DNA of 11,922 nt from CAZWVA01 sp964636885 (GTDB lineage Bacteria; Desulfobacterota_D; UBA1144; Nemesobacterales; CSP1-2). This document shows, piece by piece, positions 6,294-11,922 of the stretch. Where the stretch lies: contig CAZWVA010000074.1 of NCBI GenBank assembly GCA_964636885.1, positions 1-11,922 on the forward strand. Reading direction: 5' to 3'. Position numbers and translations under genes: made by a program. Position 1 is the first letter of the stretch. Every line of letters begins with the position of its first letter. The notes below the pieces were generated by a model that ran no database searches, was not told the DNA's origin, and saw only the letters and a list, made by a program, of their open reading frames with translations.

Positions 6294-9242
6294 TCACAAA
6301 GTAGACCCCGTCTTTAAGCCTTCTTTCCTTACCACGAAGGTTTCTTTAGAGAATAGACCTGCCGAGTCCTTTGCAAAGACCGTTATCAGGTTTATTCCAT
6401 CGTTGAGCTTCACCTTTAAGGAGACGGGAACCTCTCTTCCAGTAGACGGGAGTAACTTGACCTTATCATCCCCCACAAACACAGAAACGAGCCGAACCCC
6501 GTCCTCGTCCTTTATTACGCCGCTTATGTCCACCTCCTGTGAACCTGTAGAAAGCGGGGGAGTTACTATGTCTATGGATGGGGGTTCTTCAAAAGACTCC
6601 GTGAACCCCAGGGCATCGGAGGGATTGGGTATGAGATTTGTAAGGAGGACGTCTTCTTTCTTTATCCAGCCGGTTAGATGGTCTTTCAGGTTGATCTTTA
6701 GCCATCCTTCCCTCTCCCCTATGGTTTTAAAGATCGCGCCCTTTTTAGAAACCCCTATTACGGGGGCCTCAACGAAGCTCCCTCCCCTTATCGGGGCTCC
6801 ATCCTTTGAGACTACGACGTTTAGGGGTTTACTTATAAGACCCTCCCCTTTGTCTTTTTCGGGGACCTGGATCTTGCTGGTTAGACCCTCTCTATATACC
6901 TCATCTAAAACCTGGAGCTCCATATTTATATTCGGATCCGGTTTCTGTACGGTGAATATAAGCGTTTCCTCCTTTACCTCACCTGGACTTAGGTTCTTAA
7001 AGTTGACCCTTCCCCTCTTTAGGAATACCTTGTCACCGGAGAGGTTTTTAATGGCCAAAACCCCTTCTTCGGATACTCCCTTTCCTATGTTCTTTAGTCT
7101 CACGAGGAGCCCTATGGTTTCTCCAACCTCAGGGATTCCATCCCCGTTCCCGGACGATTCGTATCTTCCGTCATCCACGATTTCGTAATTAAATGCAAAT
7201 ACCGGTCTTGGGAGTCCCTCTATCTCTACCTTGAATTTGAAGTCTGGGAGATTCGAGTTATATGCGTCTTTAAACTGAAGGGTGACCTCGTCTTCTCTTG
7301 TTAGGGACCATTTGGGGATTTCAAACGGGAAACTCCGGTTTCTTTTCTCACCCGGATTCAGTTTGCCAAAGACCAGTTCCTTCCCGTCAAAAATCGGGTC
7401 ATCGGACTTTGCCGTAGCGGTGAGTCTATAAGTCGGTATGGTTCCGGTGTTTTCTACCTCTACAGAAACGGTGCTTTTCTCTCCTGCTCTAACCTTTAGG
7501 TCTTCTGGGGATACCCTTACGGATATATTCGGCGTTCCCGAAGCCGCACCGTCAAGAGACCAATCGATCCCCATCTCCTGCCATTTCTCCTCTATCTTTC
7601 TCTCCTCCTCCTTACTGACCAGGTTGATCCTGTCCTTGGCTTCACTTAGTATCTCTTTTCTTGAAGAGGAGGTAGAAGAGAGTATTATCTCTTTGGCAAG
7701 GGCCACGTAAAAGTCGTTTTCAAGCTTCTTCCTCCTTTCCTCTCGGCTTAGTGCCTCTTCCGGGGTTTGCTCATCTTCGTTTTTGTTGGACTCCGAGGTC
7801 TCAAGATAGCTTATCGAGTAGATGGGCTTATCCTTTTCCTCTACCACCCTTTTCCCGTTCGATTTCCCTCCATGGTTGTTTTCGGAGGAACTAGGGATCA
7901 CGTCTTTCGAAATAACGGCGGGTTGGAGTCTTATATCGGGTGTGATTCCAACGTCTTGGATAGAGATATCTCCTGGGGTCAGGTAATGGGCTATAGTGAG
8001 TTTAAGTGCGGAGCCGTCGTTTAGGTCGAATATCTGCTGGACGGAGCCCTTACCGAATGTCCTTTCACCTACGAGCACCCCCCTTTCGTTGTTCTTTATG
8101 GCACCTGCCACTATCTCTGATGCGCTTGCGCTTCCAGAGTCTACTAGCACCACGATCCTTCCATTAAAATCGTAATCCTCGTGTTTTGCATAGTAGGGCT
8201 TCTTCGAGTTCCCGACCTCTGTCGTGACTATGACCCCGCTCTTTAGGAATAGGTCCGATATCCTTTCTGCCTGATCTAAAAGACCCCCAGGGTTTCCCCT
8301 GAGGTCCAGTATAAGCCCTTTTAGGTTGCCGCTTTTCTTAAAGCCTTTCAGGCTTTCCCTTAGACTGCTCAGCGTGTTCTTCTGGAAGTCCCTTATCTTT
8401 GCGTATACGATTCCATCGCTTAGATTAAAGGCCTCAACGCTCTCTATATTTATCATATCCCTTACAATCGAGAACCTCTTTGGCTCCGGGAAACCCTCCC
8501 TCTGTATGTATATGTTAACCGCGGTTCCCTTAGGACCCCTTAGCTTGCCAACGGCCTCTATGAGGGACATATTTACCGTCGATTCGTCCTCAATCTGAAC
8601 TATCCTGTCGTTTGGTTTTATTCCCGCCCTATAGGCCGGGGTTCCCTCGATCGGGGCAATCACGGTGAGCTGTTCGTCCCTTATCCCTATTACGATGCCG
8701 AGTCCTCCGAAGCTTCCCTCGGTCTCAATCGTGAATTCCTGATAGACCTGTGGCGTGATAATACCGGAGTAGGGGTCTAGGGTTTTAAGTATCTCATCCG
8801 TTACGGCGTATTCAACGTCAATTGCCTTTGGCTCCCTTGAGGTTAGGCGCGGTGTAATGAACTGAAAAACCTCCTCCATCCTATCTGCGACGCTATAGAG
8901 GTCATTTACCCTCTTCATATCGAATGTCTTTTCTTCACCCATTACCTGGACTCTAAAGAAGGGACTGTTTTTGCCCTGAGGGAAGTCCACAACAACCTCG
9001 TCCAGCGTCCTTTCGAGCTTTTCTAATCCTTTAGTGAGCATTGCCTTGGGATTAATGGCCGACTGGTCAACGTAGTACCTATTTACGTAGCGCATAACGA
9101 GGGGAAGTACGTTTATGGTACTACTCTTTATCTCTTTCTCAGAGTTTTGAAGCCCGGGTGAAAAGAGTAAGAGGTATAGTACGAGGAGGAAAACAAATAC
9201 GATTAATTGGTTTCTTCTTATAAGGTCTAGGGTTTTTCTCAA
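6294..9242 (-). CDS. Membrane-anchored carboxy-terminal processing protease (S41/CtpA type) with long multidomain C-terminal extension
   Basis: At 982 residues this is more than twice a plain CtpA (about 400-450). An N-terminal anchor (about 8-29) implies a periplasmic body. LKTLDPYSGIITPQVYQEF (152-170) is a typical pre-PDZ segment; PDZ spans about 175-250. The S41 core (about 275-440) holds LILDLRGNPGG (310-320), GSASASEIVAG with nucleophile S373, and GERTFGKGSVQ with K398 and Q402, so the Ser-Lys catalytic set is intact. Then come a charged, partly helical linker (about 450-565), two CARDB/Ig-like repeats (about 572-675 and 680-795), a probable SH3-like domain (about 825-868, GWLKINLKDHLTGWIK) and a terminal Ig-like fold (about 888-972). 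The start is TTG, supported by AGGAG (9251-9255) eight bases upstream; the next Met (50) would lose the anchor. Such enzymes cut proteins at their C termini. The extension probably binds substrate or envelope; that is inference. Confidence 0.92.
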   Translation of the reverse strand: MRKTLDLIRRNQLIVFVFLLVLYLLLFSPGLQNSEKEIKSSTINVLPLVMRYVNRYYVDQSAINPKAMLTKGLEKLERTLDEVVVDFPQGKNSPFFRVQVMGEEKTFDMKRVNDLYSVADRMEEVFQFITPRLTSREPKAIDVEYAVTDEILKTLDPYSGIITPQVYQEFTIETEGSFGGLGIVIGIRDEQLTVIAPIEGTPAYRAGIKPNDRIVQIEDESTVNMSLIEAVGKLRGPKGTAVNIYIQREGFPEPKRFSIVRDMINIESVEAFNLSDGIVYAKIRDFQKNTLSSLRESLKGFKKSGNLKGLILDLRGNPGGLLDQAERISDLFLKSGVIVTTEVGNSKKPYYAKHEDYDFNGRIVVLVDSGSASASEIVAGAIKNNERGVLVGERTFGKGSVQQIFDLNDGSALKLTIAHYLTPGDISIQDVGITPDIRLQPAVISKDVIPSSSENNHGGKSNGKRVVEEKDKPIYSISYLETSESNKNEDEQTPEEALSREERRKKLENDFYVALAKEIILSSTSSSRKEILSEAKDRINLVSKEEERKIEEKWQEMGIDWSLDGAASGTPNISVRVSPEDLKVRAGEKSTVSVEVENTGTIPTYRLTATAKSDDPIFDGKELVFGKLNPGEKRNRSFPFEIPKWSLTREDEVTLQFKDAYNSNLPDFKFKVEIEGLPRPVFAFNYEIVDDGRYESSGNGDGIPEVGETIGLLVRLKNIGKGVSEEGVLAIKNLSGDKVFLKRGRVNFKNLSPGEVKEETLIFTVQKPDPNINMELQVLDEVYREGLTSKIQVPEKDKGEGLISKPLNVVVSKDGAPIRGGSFVEAPVIGVSKKGAIFKTIGEREGWLKINLKDHLTGWIKKEDVLLTNLIPNPSDALGFTESFEEPPSIDIVTPPLSTGSQEVDISGVIKDEDGVRLVSVFVGDDKVKLLPSTGREVPVSLKVKLNDGINLITVFAKDSAGLFSKETFVVRKEGLKTGSTL

Positions 9243-9250
9243 GACTTTAG

Positions 9251-9255
9251 CTCCT
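9251..9255 (-). promoter_or_regulatory. Ribosome binding site that supports the TTG start of the S41 protease
   Basis: AGGAG on the minus strand lies 8 bases before the TTG at 9242. No ATG in this frame occurs before residue 50, which is past the membrane anchor, so this site decides the start. Confidence 0.6.
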
Positions 9256-9325
9256 AAAAATGGGATTCTTATGAACCTTCTATTTCGTAAGTACGGCTAA
9301 GTATTATTCTAAGTTAAGCGGCTAA

Positions 9326-9697
9326 TCAAATCAAATCCCTTCTCAGTATCTCCTTTGCCCTTTTTACCACGTCCCCTATGGTTGCAGGTCTTCGGATTAT
9401 ATTCTCGAATCCGGATCTCCTAAACACTTCGGCCTCCTTCTCGTTCCCTGCTATTATTAGAACCGGAATGGATGGGGTGTACTTGCCTAGGCACTCGATA
9501 TCTCTAGATGGGTTTTCCTGAAGCCTGTTGTCGTAGATTATGATGGTAGGTACCACACTTCCATCTGAGATCCATTCATCTGCCTCATCTACGGTTTCAA
9601 CGGCGAGCGTCCTAATTCCCTCTTCAATCATCTGGGCTCTAATAAAAGCCCTATCTCTCCACTCCTTCATTACGAGTATAGCAGCCCTGAATTTCAT
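9326..9697 (-). CDS. Degenerate response-regulator receiver-like protein
   Basis: A 123-residue cytosolic protein with the size and layout of a stand-alone receiver (CheY-like) domain and no output domain. The N-terminal strand AAILVM is followed by KEW rather than the usual acidic pair. TIIIYDNRLQ (51-60) places D56 where the phospho-acceptor Asp sits. IPVLIIAG (77-84) matches strand 4 but has Ala in place of the usual Thr/Ser. ENIIRRPATIGDVVKRAKEIL (98-118) matches strand 5 and helix 5, with R103-P104 replacing Lys-Pro. It is therefore probably a pseudo-receiver that may not be phosphorylated normally. The ATG has no clear ribosome site and lies shortly after a candidate promoter. The S41 protease starts 83 bases downstream, so it is likely the first gene of that operon. 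Fold assignment is inference from pattern. Confidence 0.7.
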   Translation of the reverse strand: MKFRAAILVMKEWRDRAFIRAQMIEEGIRTLAVETVDEADEWISDGSVVPTIIIYDNRLQENPSRDIECLGKYTPSIPVLIIAGNEKEAEVFRRSGFENIIRRPATIGDVVKRAKEILRRDLI

Positions 9698-9718
9698 AAA
9701 AGCCCGTTTTTAGGATTA

Positions 9719-9724
9719 ATTATA
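9719..9724 (-). promoter_or_regulatory. Candidate -10 element upstream of the receiver-like gene
   Basis: A perfect TATAAT on the minus strand ends about 21 bases before the ATG at 9697. At 17-base spacing the -35 position (TGGGAT) is poor, so a promoter here may need an activator or may be chance. It is the best candidate for the receiver-protease-permease-truA unit. Confidence 0.3.
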
Positions 9725-9899
9725 CTCGTTCCGTAAATGGAATCCCATATAGTTAACCCGTGGGGTTGAGAGGATCCGTCCTGTGAAGGCCGTTTTTATC
9801 CTAGAAACCCAAGGGTAACGATGTAGAAAGTTAAGGATTTGTGTGTTACCTTTTTAGACAATCGAGGTTAATACTGAGATCCATTTGAAGGAGGACGAT

Positions 9900-10352
9900 A
9901 TGAAAAGAAGGCTGGTTTTAATCTTTATGGCGGTAAGCCTTGCGTCTTCGGCTTTCTTTATTTCTTCCTGTGCCACGGTTCAACCCACGAGTCAGCGCAC
10001 ATACGAAGCGGCAGGAGTAGGTGCTGCACTCGGCTCCGTTGCCGGGCTTCTAATCGACAGGCATAACAGGTGGCGTGGGGCTGTAATAGGTGGCTTGATT
10101 GGTGCGGCCATAGGAGGTACTGTTACCGAGATATCCCAGAGGGCTGCACGTGAGGCCGCATACGAAGGGCGTCCCGTTGCCTATCAGAGTTCCGATGGGT
10201 TTCAGAGAGTCGAGGCGACACCCATCGGTTACGATGCCAACACGAAGTGCCACAAGGTTCGCGAGAGGATATGGCAGGAAGGAAAGTTGGTAAAGGACGA
10301 GGTAAGAGAAGTTTGCGAGTCGGATAGAACAGAGCCAGGATATAACTACTAA
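9900..10352 (+). CDS. Glycine-zipper outer-membrane-type lipoprotein
   Basis: A 150-residue predicted lipoprotein. The signal peptide (MKRR, hydrophobic stretch, then FFISSC) ends at lipobox Cys24, so the mature protein should be lipidated. Residues about 37-76 form a glycine-zipper hairpin of two hydrophobic segments (GVGAALGSVAGLLI and GAVIGGLIGAAIGG) split by DRHNRWR, as in 17-kDa-antigen/YMGG-like families. The C-terminal part holds KCHKVRERIWQEGKLVKDEV and two cysteines (117, 139) that could form a disulfide. The ATG at 9900 has AAGGAGG (9888-9894) five bases upstream; an in-frame TTG at 9885 lies upstream of that site and is unlikely. These proteins generally sit in the outer membrane and affect envelope integrity; the precise role is unknown. 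It appears to be a single-gene unit. Confidence 0.88.
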   Translation: MKRRLVLIFMAVSLASSAFFISSCATVQPTSQRTYEAAGVGAALGSVAGLLIDRHNRWRGAVIGGLIGAAIGGTVTEISQRAAREAAYEGRPVAYQSSDGFQRVEATPIGYDANTKCHKVRERIWQEGKLVKDEVREVCESDRTEPGYNY

Positions 10353-10384
10353 TAACCCCAATTCGACTGTGCATAATGAGATCC

Positions 10385-10449
10385 GTCATCGCGGAAGTGA
10401 CGAAGCAATCCAAAAAAACGGGATTGCTTTCGCTATCGCTCGTAGTGAC
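10385..10449. repeat. Degenerate inverted repeat of the interspersed GTCATTGCGAGG...CAATGAC type
   Basis: The left arm begins GTCATCGCGGAAGTGACG and the right arm ends TCGCTCGTAGTGAC; they are imperfect reverse complements. At the centre AAGCAATCC (10403-10411) and GGATTGCTT (10421-10429) pair over 9 bases around a 9-base A-rich loop. The sequence resembles a short dispersed repeat seen between genes in many bacterial genomes (GTCATTGCGAGG...GAAGCAATC form). Attribution to that family is from memory; the inverted repeat itself is visible. Confidence 0.6.
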
Positions 10450-10561
10450 AAATCTCTCTCGTAAAGGCGGTTTTATGTTTTTTCGTTTAGAACTCGAAAT
10501 GGGTTGATTTGCCTTTAATCATGCGCCAGGTATGAATTTTTAGGCTTTATTGAAAAAACTC

Positions 10562-10590
10562 TTGACAAGCTACTTTATTTGTGATGTAAT
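10562..10590 (+). promoter_or_regulatory. Strong sigma-70-type promoter for the secreted-protein locus
   Basis: TTGACA (10562-10567, exact consensus) is followed after 17 bases by TGTAAT (10585-10590, five of six), with TGA directly before it as an extended -10 (TGn). Transcription should start near 10597, giving a leader of about 260-310 bases before the secreted-protein gene. This is the best promoter match I found in the window. Confidence 0.7.
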
Positions 10591-10617
10591 TGCTTTAATT
10601 TTAAAGGAGGATTGAGA

Positions 10618-10656
10618 GTGGATGTTATATGTCCAACCACCCTCACCCTGTTTTGA
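10618..10656 (+). CDS. Possible 12-residue leader peptide
   Basis: A GTG codon sits seven bases after a perfect AAGGAGG (10604-10610) and opens a 12-residue ORF, MDVICPTTLTLF, ending in TGA. It lies about 20 bases after the predicted transcription start, and its last codons overlap the left arm of a hairpin. That geometry resembles an attenuation leader. The Thr/Leu-rich end is notable, but the downstream secreted protein has no evident link to amino-acid synthesis. It could also be a remnant or chance ORF. Confidence 0.25.
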   Translation: MDVICPTTLTLF

Positions 10657-10680
10657 ATTTATAAAGAAGGGGCAGGGTGG
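10637..10680 (+). promoter_or_regulatory. Possible attenuator-like hairpin in the leader
   Basis: CCACCCT (10637-10643) can pair with AGGGTGG (10674-10680), and CACCCTG (10644-10650) with CAGGGTG (10673-10679). The left arm holds a tandem CACCCT repeat, giving two pairing registers. A T-rich stretch (ATTTCTGTTTTT) follows. GGGCA (10670-10674) can alternatively pair with TGCCC (10692-10696). Loops are long (22-30 bases), so stability is uncertain. Confidence 0.3.
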
Positions 10681-10844
10681 ATTTCTGTTTTTGCCCTCTG
10701 GTTCTAGACTAGCCGCGATTTTGAGAATAGAGTAGGTTTAGGAGGAGAATTTGGAGGATACGAAGGAGGATGAAGCGTTTAACGGATCAGCAACCACTAG
10801 AGCCCACTTTTTCTTTCCTTATAAAAAAGACGAAAACAAGAAAA

Positions 10845-10851
10845 AAGGAGG
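10845..10851 (+). promoter_or_regulatory. Ribosome binding site for the upstream start (ATG 10858) of the secreted protein
   Basis: AAGGAGG six bases before the ATG at 10858. Use of this start would add 17 charged residues in front of the signal peptide. See the second site at 10893. Confidence 0.5.
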
Positions 10852-10892
10852 ATCTATATGTTTAGGGAAATATTCGATGACAAAAATCAAAA

Positions 10893-10899
10893 AAGGAGG
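10893..10899 (+). promoter_or_regulatory. Ribosome binding site for the preferred start (ATG 10909) of the secreted protein
   Basis: AAGGAGG nine bases before the ATG at 10909, in frame with the upstream ATG at 10858. It gives a compact signal peptide, so this start is preferred. Confidence 0.6.
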
Positions 10900-10908
10900 A
10901 AGAATTCT

Positions 10909-11853
10909 ATGCTGAAGAATAGCTTTGGGAAGTTAAAATACCTTTTTGTTTTGGCCTTTCTCTTGGTAACCCCGATTAAATCCTGGGGTGGTGCCCCCTT
11001 CGCGCTTAGTGTTAATACAGATACCGCCGATATGCAGTTATTTTCCTTCTGGGATCTAAGGGACAGGGAGAGCTTCGTACAGGTAACGAATACGGGTAGT
11101 GCTCCTGTAACCGTTCATGTTCAGATCTTTAATGCCGGAGACGGATGTGACGAGGTGGACTTCTATGACGACTATACACCACAGGACACCCACGTGTATA
11201 ACCTTAGGGCGTTAACGAGGAATAACGGGACGCCTTTAAACATATCCATACCGGACAACGGGTATGGACTTATGGTTGTGACGGTCGTGACAGGTGTAGG
11301 AGGGATTTCCATAAATGACCCCGTACTCATAGGGAACTTCAGGGTTATAGACGATTCGGGTTATGAGTATAGGACTAATTCCGCCGGATACCTCGAATCT
11401 TCTGGTTCTGGTAATGACGTCTACACGATTAACTTTAACAACCTAAACGGTGCAAACGCATCAGACGTTGTTGGAGTGCTCGTTACTCAGGTAGGCCCCG
11501 GGTTTATTGAGGTGGTGGCGCAGGGAACCGGAGTTACGTTTGACGCAAATATATTTGACGCCGATGAAAACGTGATCTCCTGTGGTAACTTTACTTTTAG
11601 GTGCAATTCAAGCCAGTTTGACGTGGGTATAAACGACGCATATCCGGCCACAAAGGGAGGCCCTGAGATATGTAACGGAAACACGGATACAGTCGGGTTC
11701 CTGTCGCTTGCCATAGTGGATGAGGATCCGAATATTGACGATATATTTATTGGATTTGTTGGTTTAAACAACGGAGACGGCACTGGGAGCATGGACTCCT
11801 GGTGGGTTGGTTCTGCCGGACTTATTCCTATTCCTCTTTCCAGCGAGGATTGA
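10909..11853 (+). CDS. Secreted beta-rich four-cysteine protein of unknown function
   Basis: A 314-residue exported protein of a family I do not recognise. A Sec signal peptide is clear: basic start (MLKNSFGKLK), hydrophobic core (about 11-23), and probable cleavage around residues 27-29. There is no lipobox and no later membrane helix. The mature part is rich in Gly, Asn, Asp, Val and Thr with alternating hydrophobics, suggesting beta-sandwich folds. The first domain (about 30-160) includes SFVQVTNTGSAPVTVHVQIF; the second runs about 170-300 and ends NNGDGTGSMDSWWVG. Just four cysteines occur (80, 225, 232, 255), enough for two disulfides. The same frame opens at ATG 10858, also with a good ribosome site, giving 331 residues; 10909 is preferred for the signal peptide. 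The strong upstream promoter suggests high expression. A second gene with a similar start follows after 51 bases. A surface, matrix or adhesive role is only a guess. Confidence 0.8.
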   Translation: MLKNSFGKLKYLFVLAFLLVTPIKSWGGAPFALSVNTDTADMQLFSFWDLRDRESFVQVTNTGSAPVTVHVQIFNAGDGCDEVDFYDDYTPQDTHVYNLRALTRNNGTPLNISIPDNGYGLMVVTVVTGVGGISINDPVLIGNFRVIDDSGYEYRTNSAGYLESSGSGNDVYTINFNNLNGANASDVVGVLVTQVGPGFIEVVAQGTGVTFDANIFDADENVISCGNFTFRCNSSQFDVGINDAYPATKGGPEICNGNTDTVGFLSLAIVDEDPNIDDIFIGFVGLNNGDGTGSMDSWWVGSAGLIPIPLSSED

Positions 11854-11904
11854 GTGGGTTTTTAGCGTGAAACCAAAAAAAATAGGTATAAAGGAGGAGA
11901 AATC

Positions 11905-11922
11905 ATGTTAAAGAGGTTGAAG
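11905..11922 (+). CDS. Start of a further gene (truncated by window edge)
   Basis: ATG at 11905 follows AAGGAGG (11891-11897) by seven bases and encodes MLKRLK before the window ends. The basic start resembles the MLKNSFGKLK start of the preceding secreted protein, so a second signal-peptide protein, possibly a paralogue in the same operon, is plausible. Only six codons are visible, so nothing can be said about function. Confidence 0.6.

Larger units (their letters stand above)
10353..10857 (+). other. Long intergenic region with repeat, promoter and structured leader
   Basis: About 500 bases without a recognised protein gene. The first half carries a degenerate inverted repeat (10385-10449) and AT-rich sequence. 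The second half carries a strong promoter, a 12-codon ORF, a hairpin, and a purine-rich stretch with several GGAGG motifs (about 10740-10770 and 10845-10851). Two short ORFs with weak start context lie in the purine-rich part: TTG at 10751 (54 codons) and ATG at 10770 (31 codons, overlapping the ATG at 10858). No tRNA or known riboswitch was recognised. Confidence 0.6.

Noticed and set aside
6148..7188. 346-codon + strand frame opposite the OppB start and the protease C-terminal region
   Set aside because: It is antisense to a protein with recognisable domains; Ser/Thr/Pro-rich composition is typical of a shadow frame.
9294..9325. CGGCTAA direct repeats between the receiver-like and protease genes
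   Set aside because: Two seven-base copies in AT-rich spacer can easily occur by chance and match no known element.
9755..9767. AACCC/GGGTT mini-hairpin between the receiver-like gene and the lipoprotein
   Set aside because: The stem is five pairs with a tiny loop and no T tract; likely chance.
9869..9874. TAATAC as a -10 for the lipoprotein gene
   Set aside because: The matching -35 position (TTACCT) fits only three of six bases, so no promoter call is justified.
9885..9899. TTG start extending the lipoprotein by five residues
   Set aside because: The strong AAGGAGG lies downstream of this codon and correctly spaced for the ATG at 9900, and the extension adds acidic residues before the signal peptide.
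11857..11874. GGTTT/AAACC inverted repeat between the secreted protein and the next gene
   Set aside because: The stem is only five weak pairs and is followed by A rather than T on the + strand.
1..11922. CRISPR array, transposase, tRNA or rRNA gene, phage or defence genes
   Set aside because: None was seen: no regularly spaced repeats, no DDE or recombinase motifs, no tRNA-like cloverleaf and no known defence domains.

Overview
The window looks like a chromosomal segment of a Gram-negative, diderm bacterium. The support is a lipoprotein with a lipobox and glycine zipper, a membrane-anchored S41 tail protease, a GT-C sugar transferase facing the periplasm, and strong AAGGAGG ribosome sites. 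Frequent AGG and ATA codons, functional TTG starts, a crotonase/FAH pair and a CARDB-bearing S41 protease suggest an uncultured Desulfobacterota- or Dadabacteria-like lineage. That placement is inference from gene style only; there is no rRNA or other marker here.

Left part (1-5321). The window opens inside folD (C1-folate metabolism, + strand), which runs tail-to-tail into a two-gene minus-strand operon: an enoyl-CoA hydratase/isomerase followed, with no spacer, by a fumarylacetoacetate-hydrolase-family enzyme. A divergent promoter region at about 2239-2385 separates this operon from a large + strand GT-C glycosyltransferase with a soluble C-terminal domain. That gene converges on truA.

Middle part (4584-9724). 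Four minus-strand genes read like one transcription unit: a degenerate receiver-like protein, a 982-residue composite S41 protease (TTG start), an OppB-type permease directly abutting it (TGAATG), and truA. The permease has no OppC, OppD/F or binding protein beside it in the window. A possible promoter with a consensus -10 lies just upstream of the receiver-like gene.

Right part (9725-11922, + strand). A glycine-zipper lipoprotein comes first, then about 500 bases without a recognised gene. This gap holds a degenerate inverted repeat, a near-consensus promoter (TTGACA, 17 bases, TGTAAT, with an extended -10) and a leader of roughly 260 bases. The leader contains a 12-codon ORF overlapping a hairpin, and several ribosome-site-like sequences. 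It precedes a secreted, beta-rich, four-cysteine protein of unrecognised family. A second gene with the same ribosome site and a similar start (MLKRLK) begins at the window edge, so this may be the first of a tandem set of exported proteins.

Most of the left and middle is ordinary housekeeping or metabolism. The less explained parts are the protease-permease-receiver unit and the exported-protein locus with its elaborate leader. Neither can be called a new system from sequence alone.
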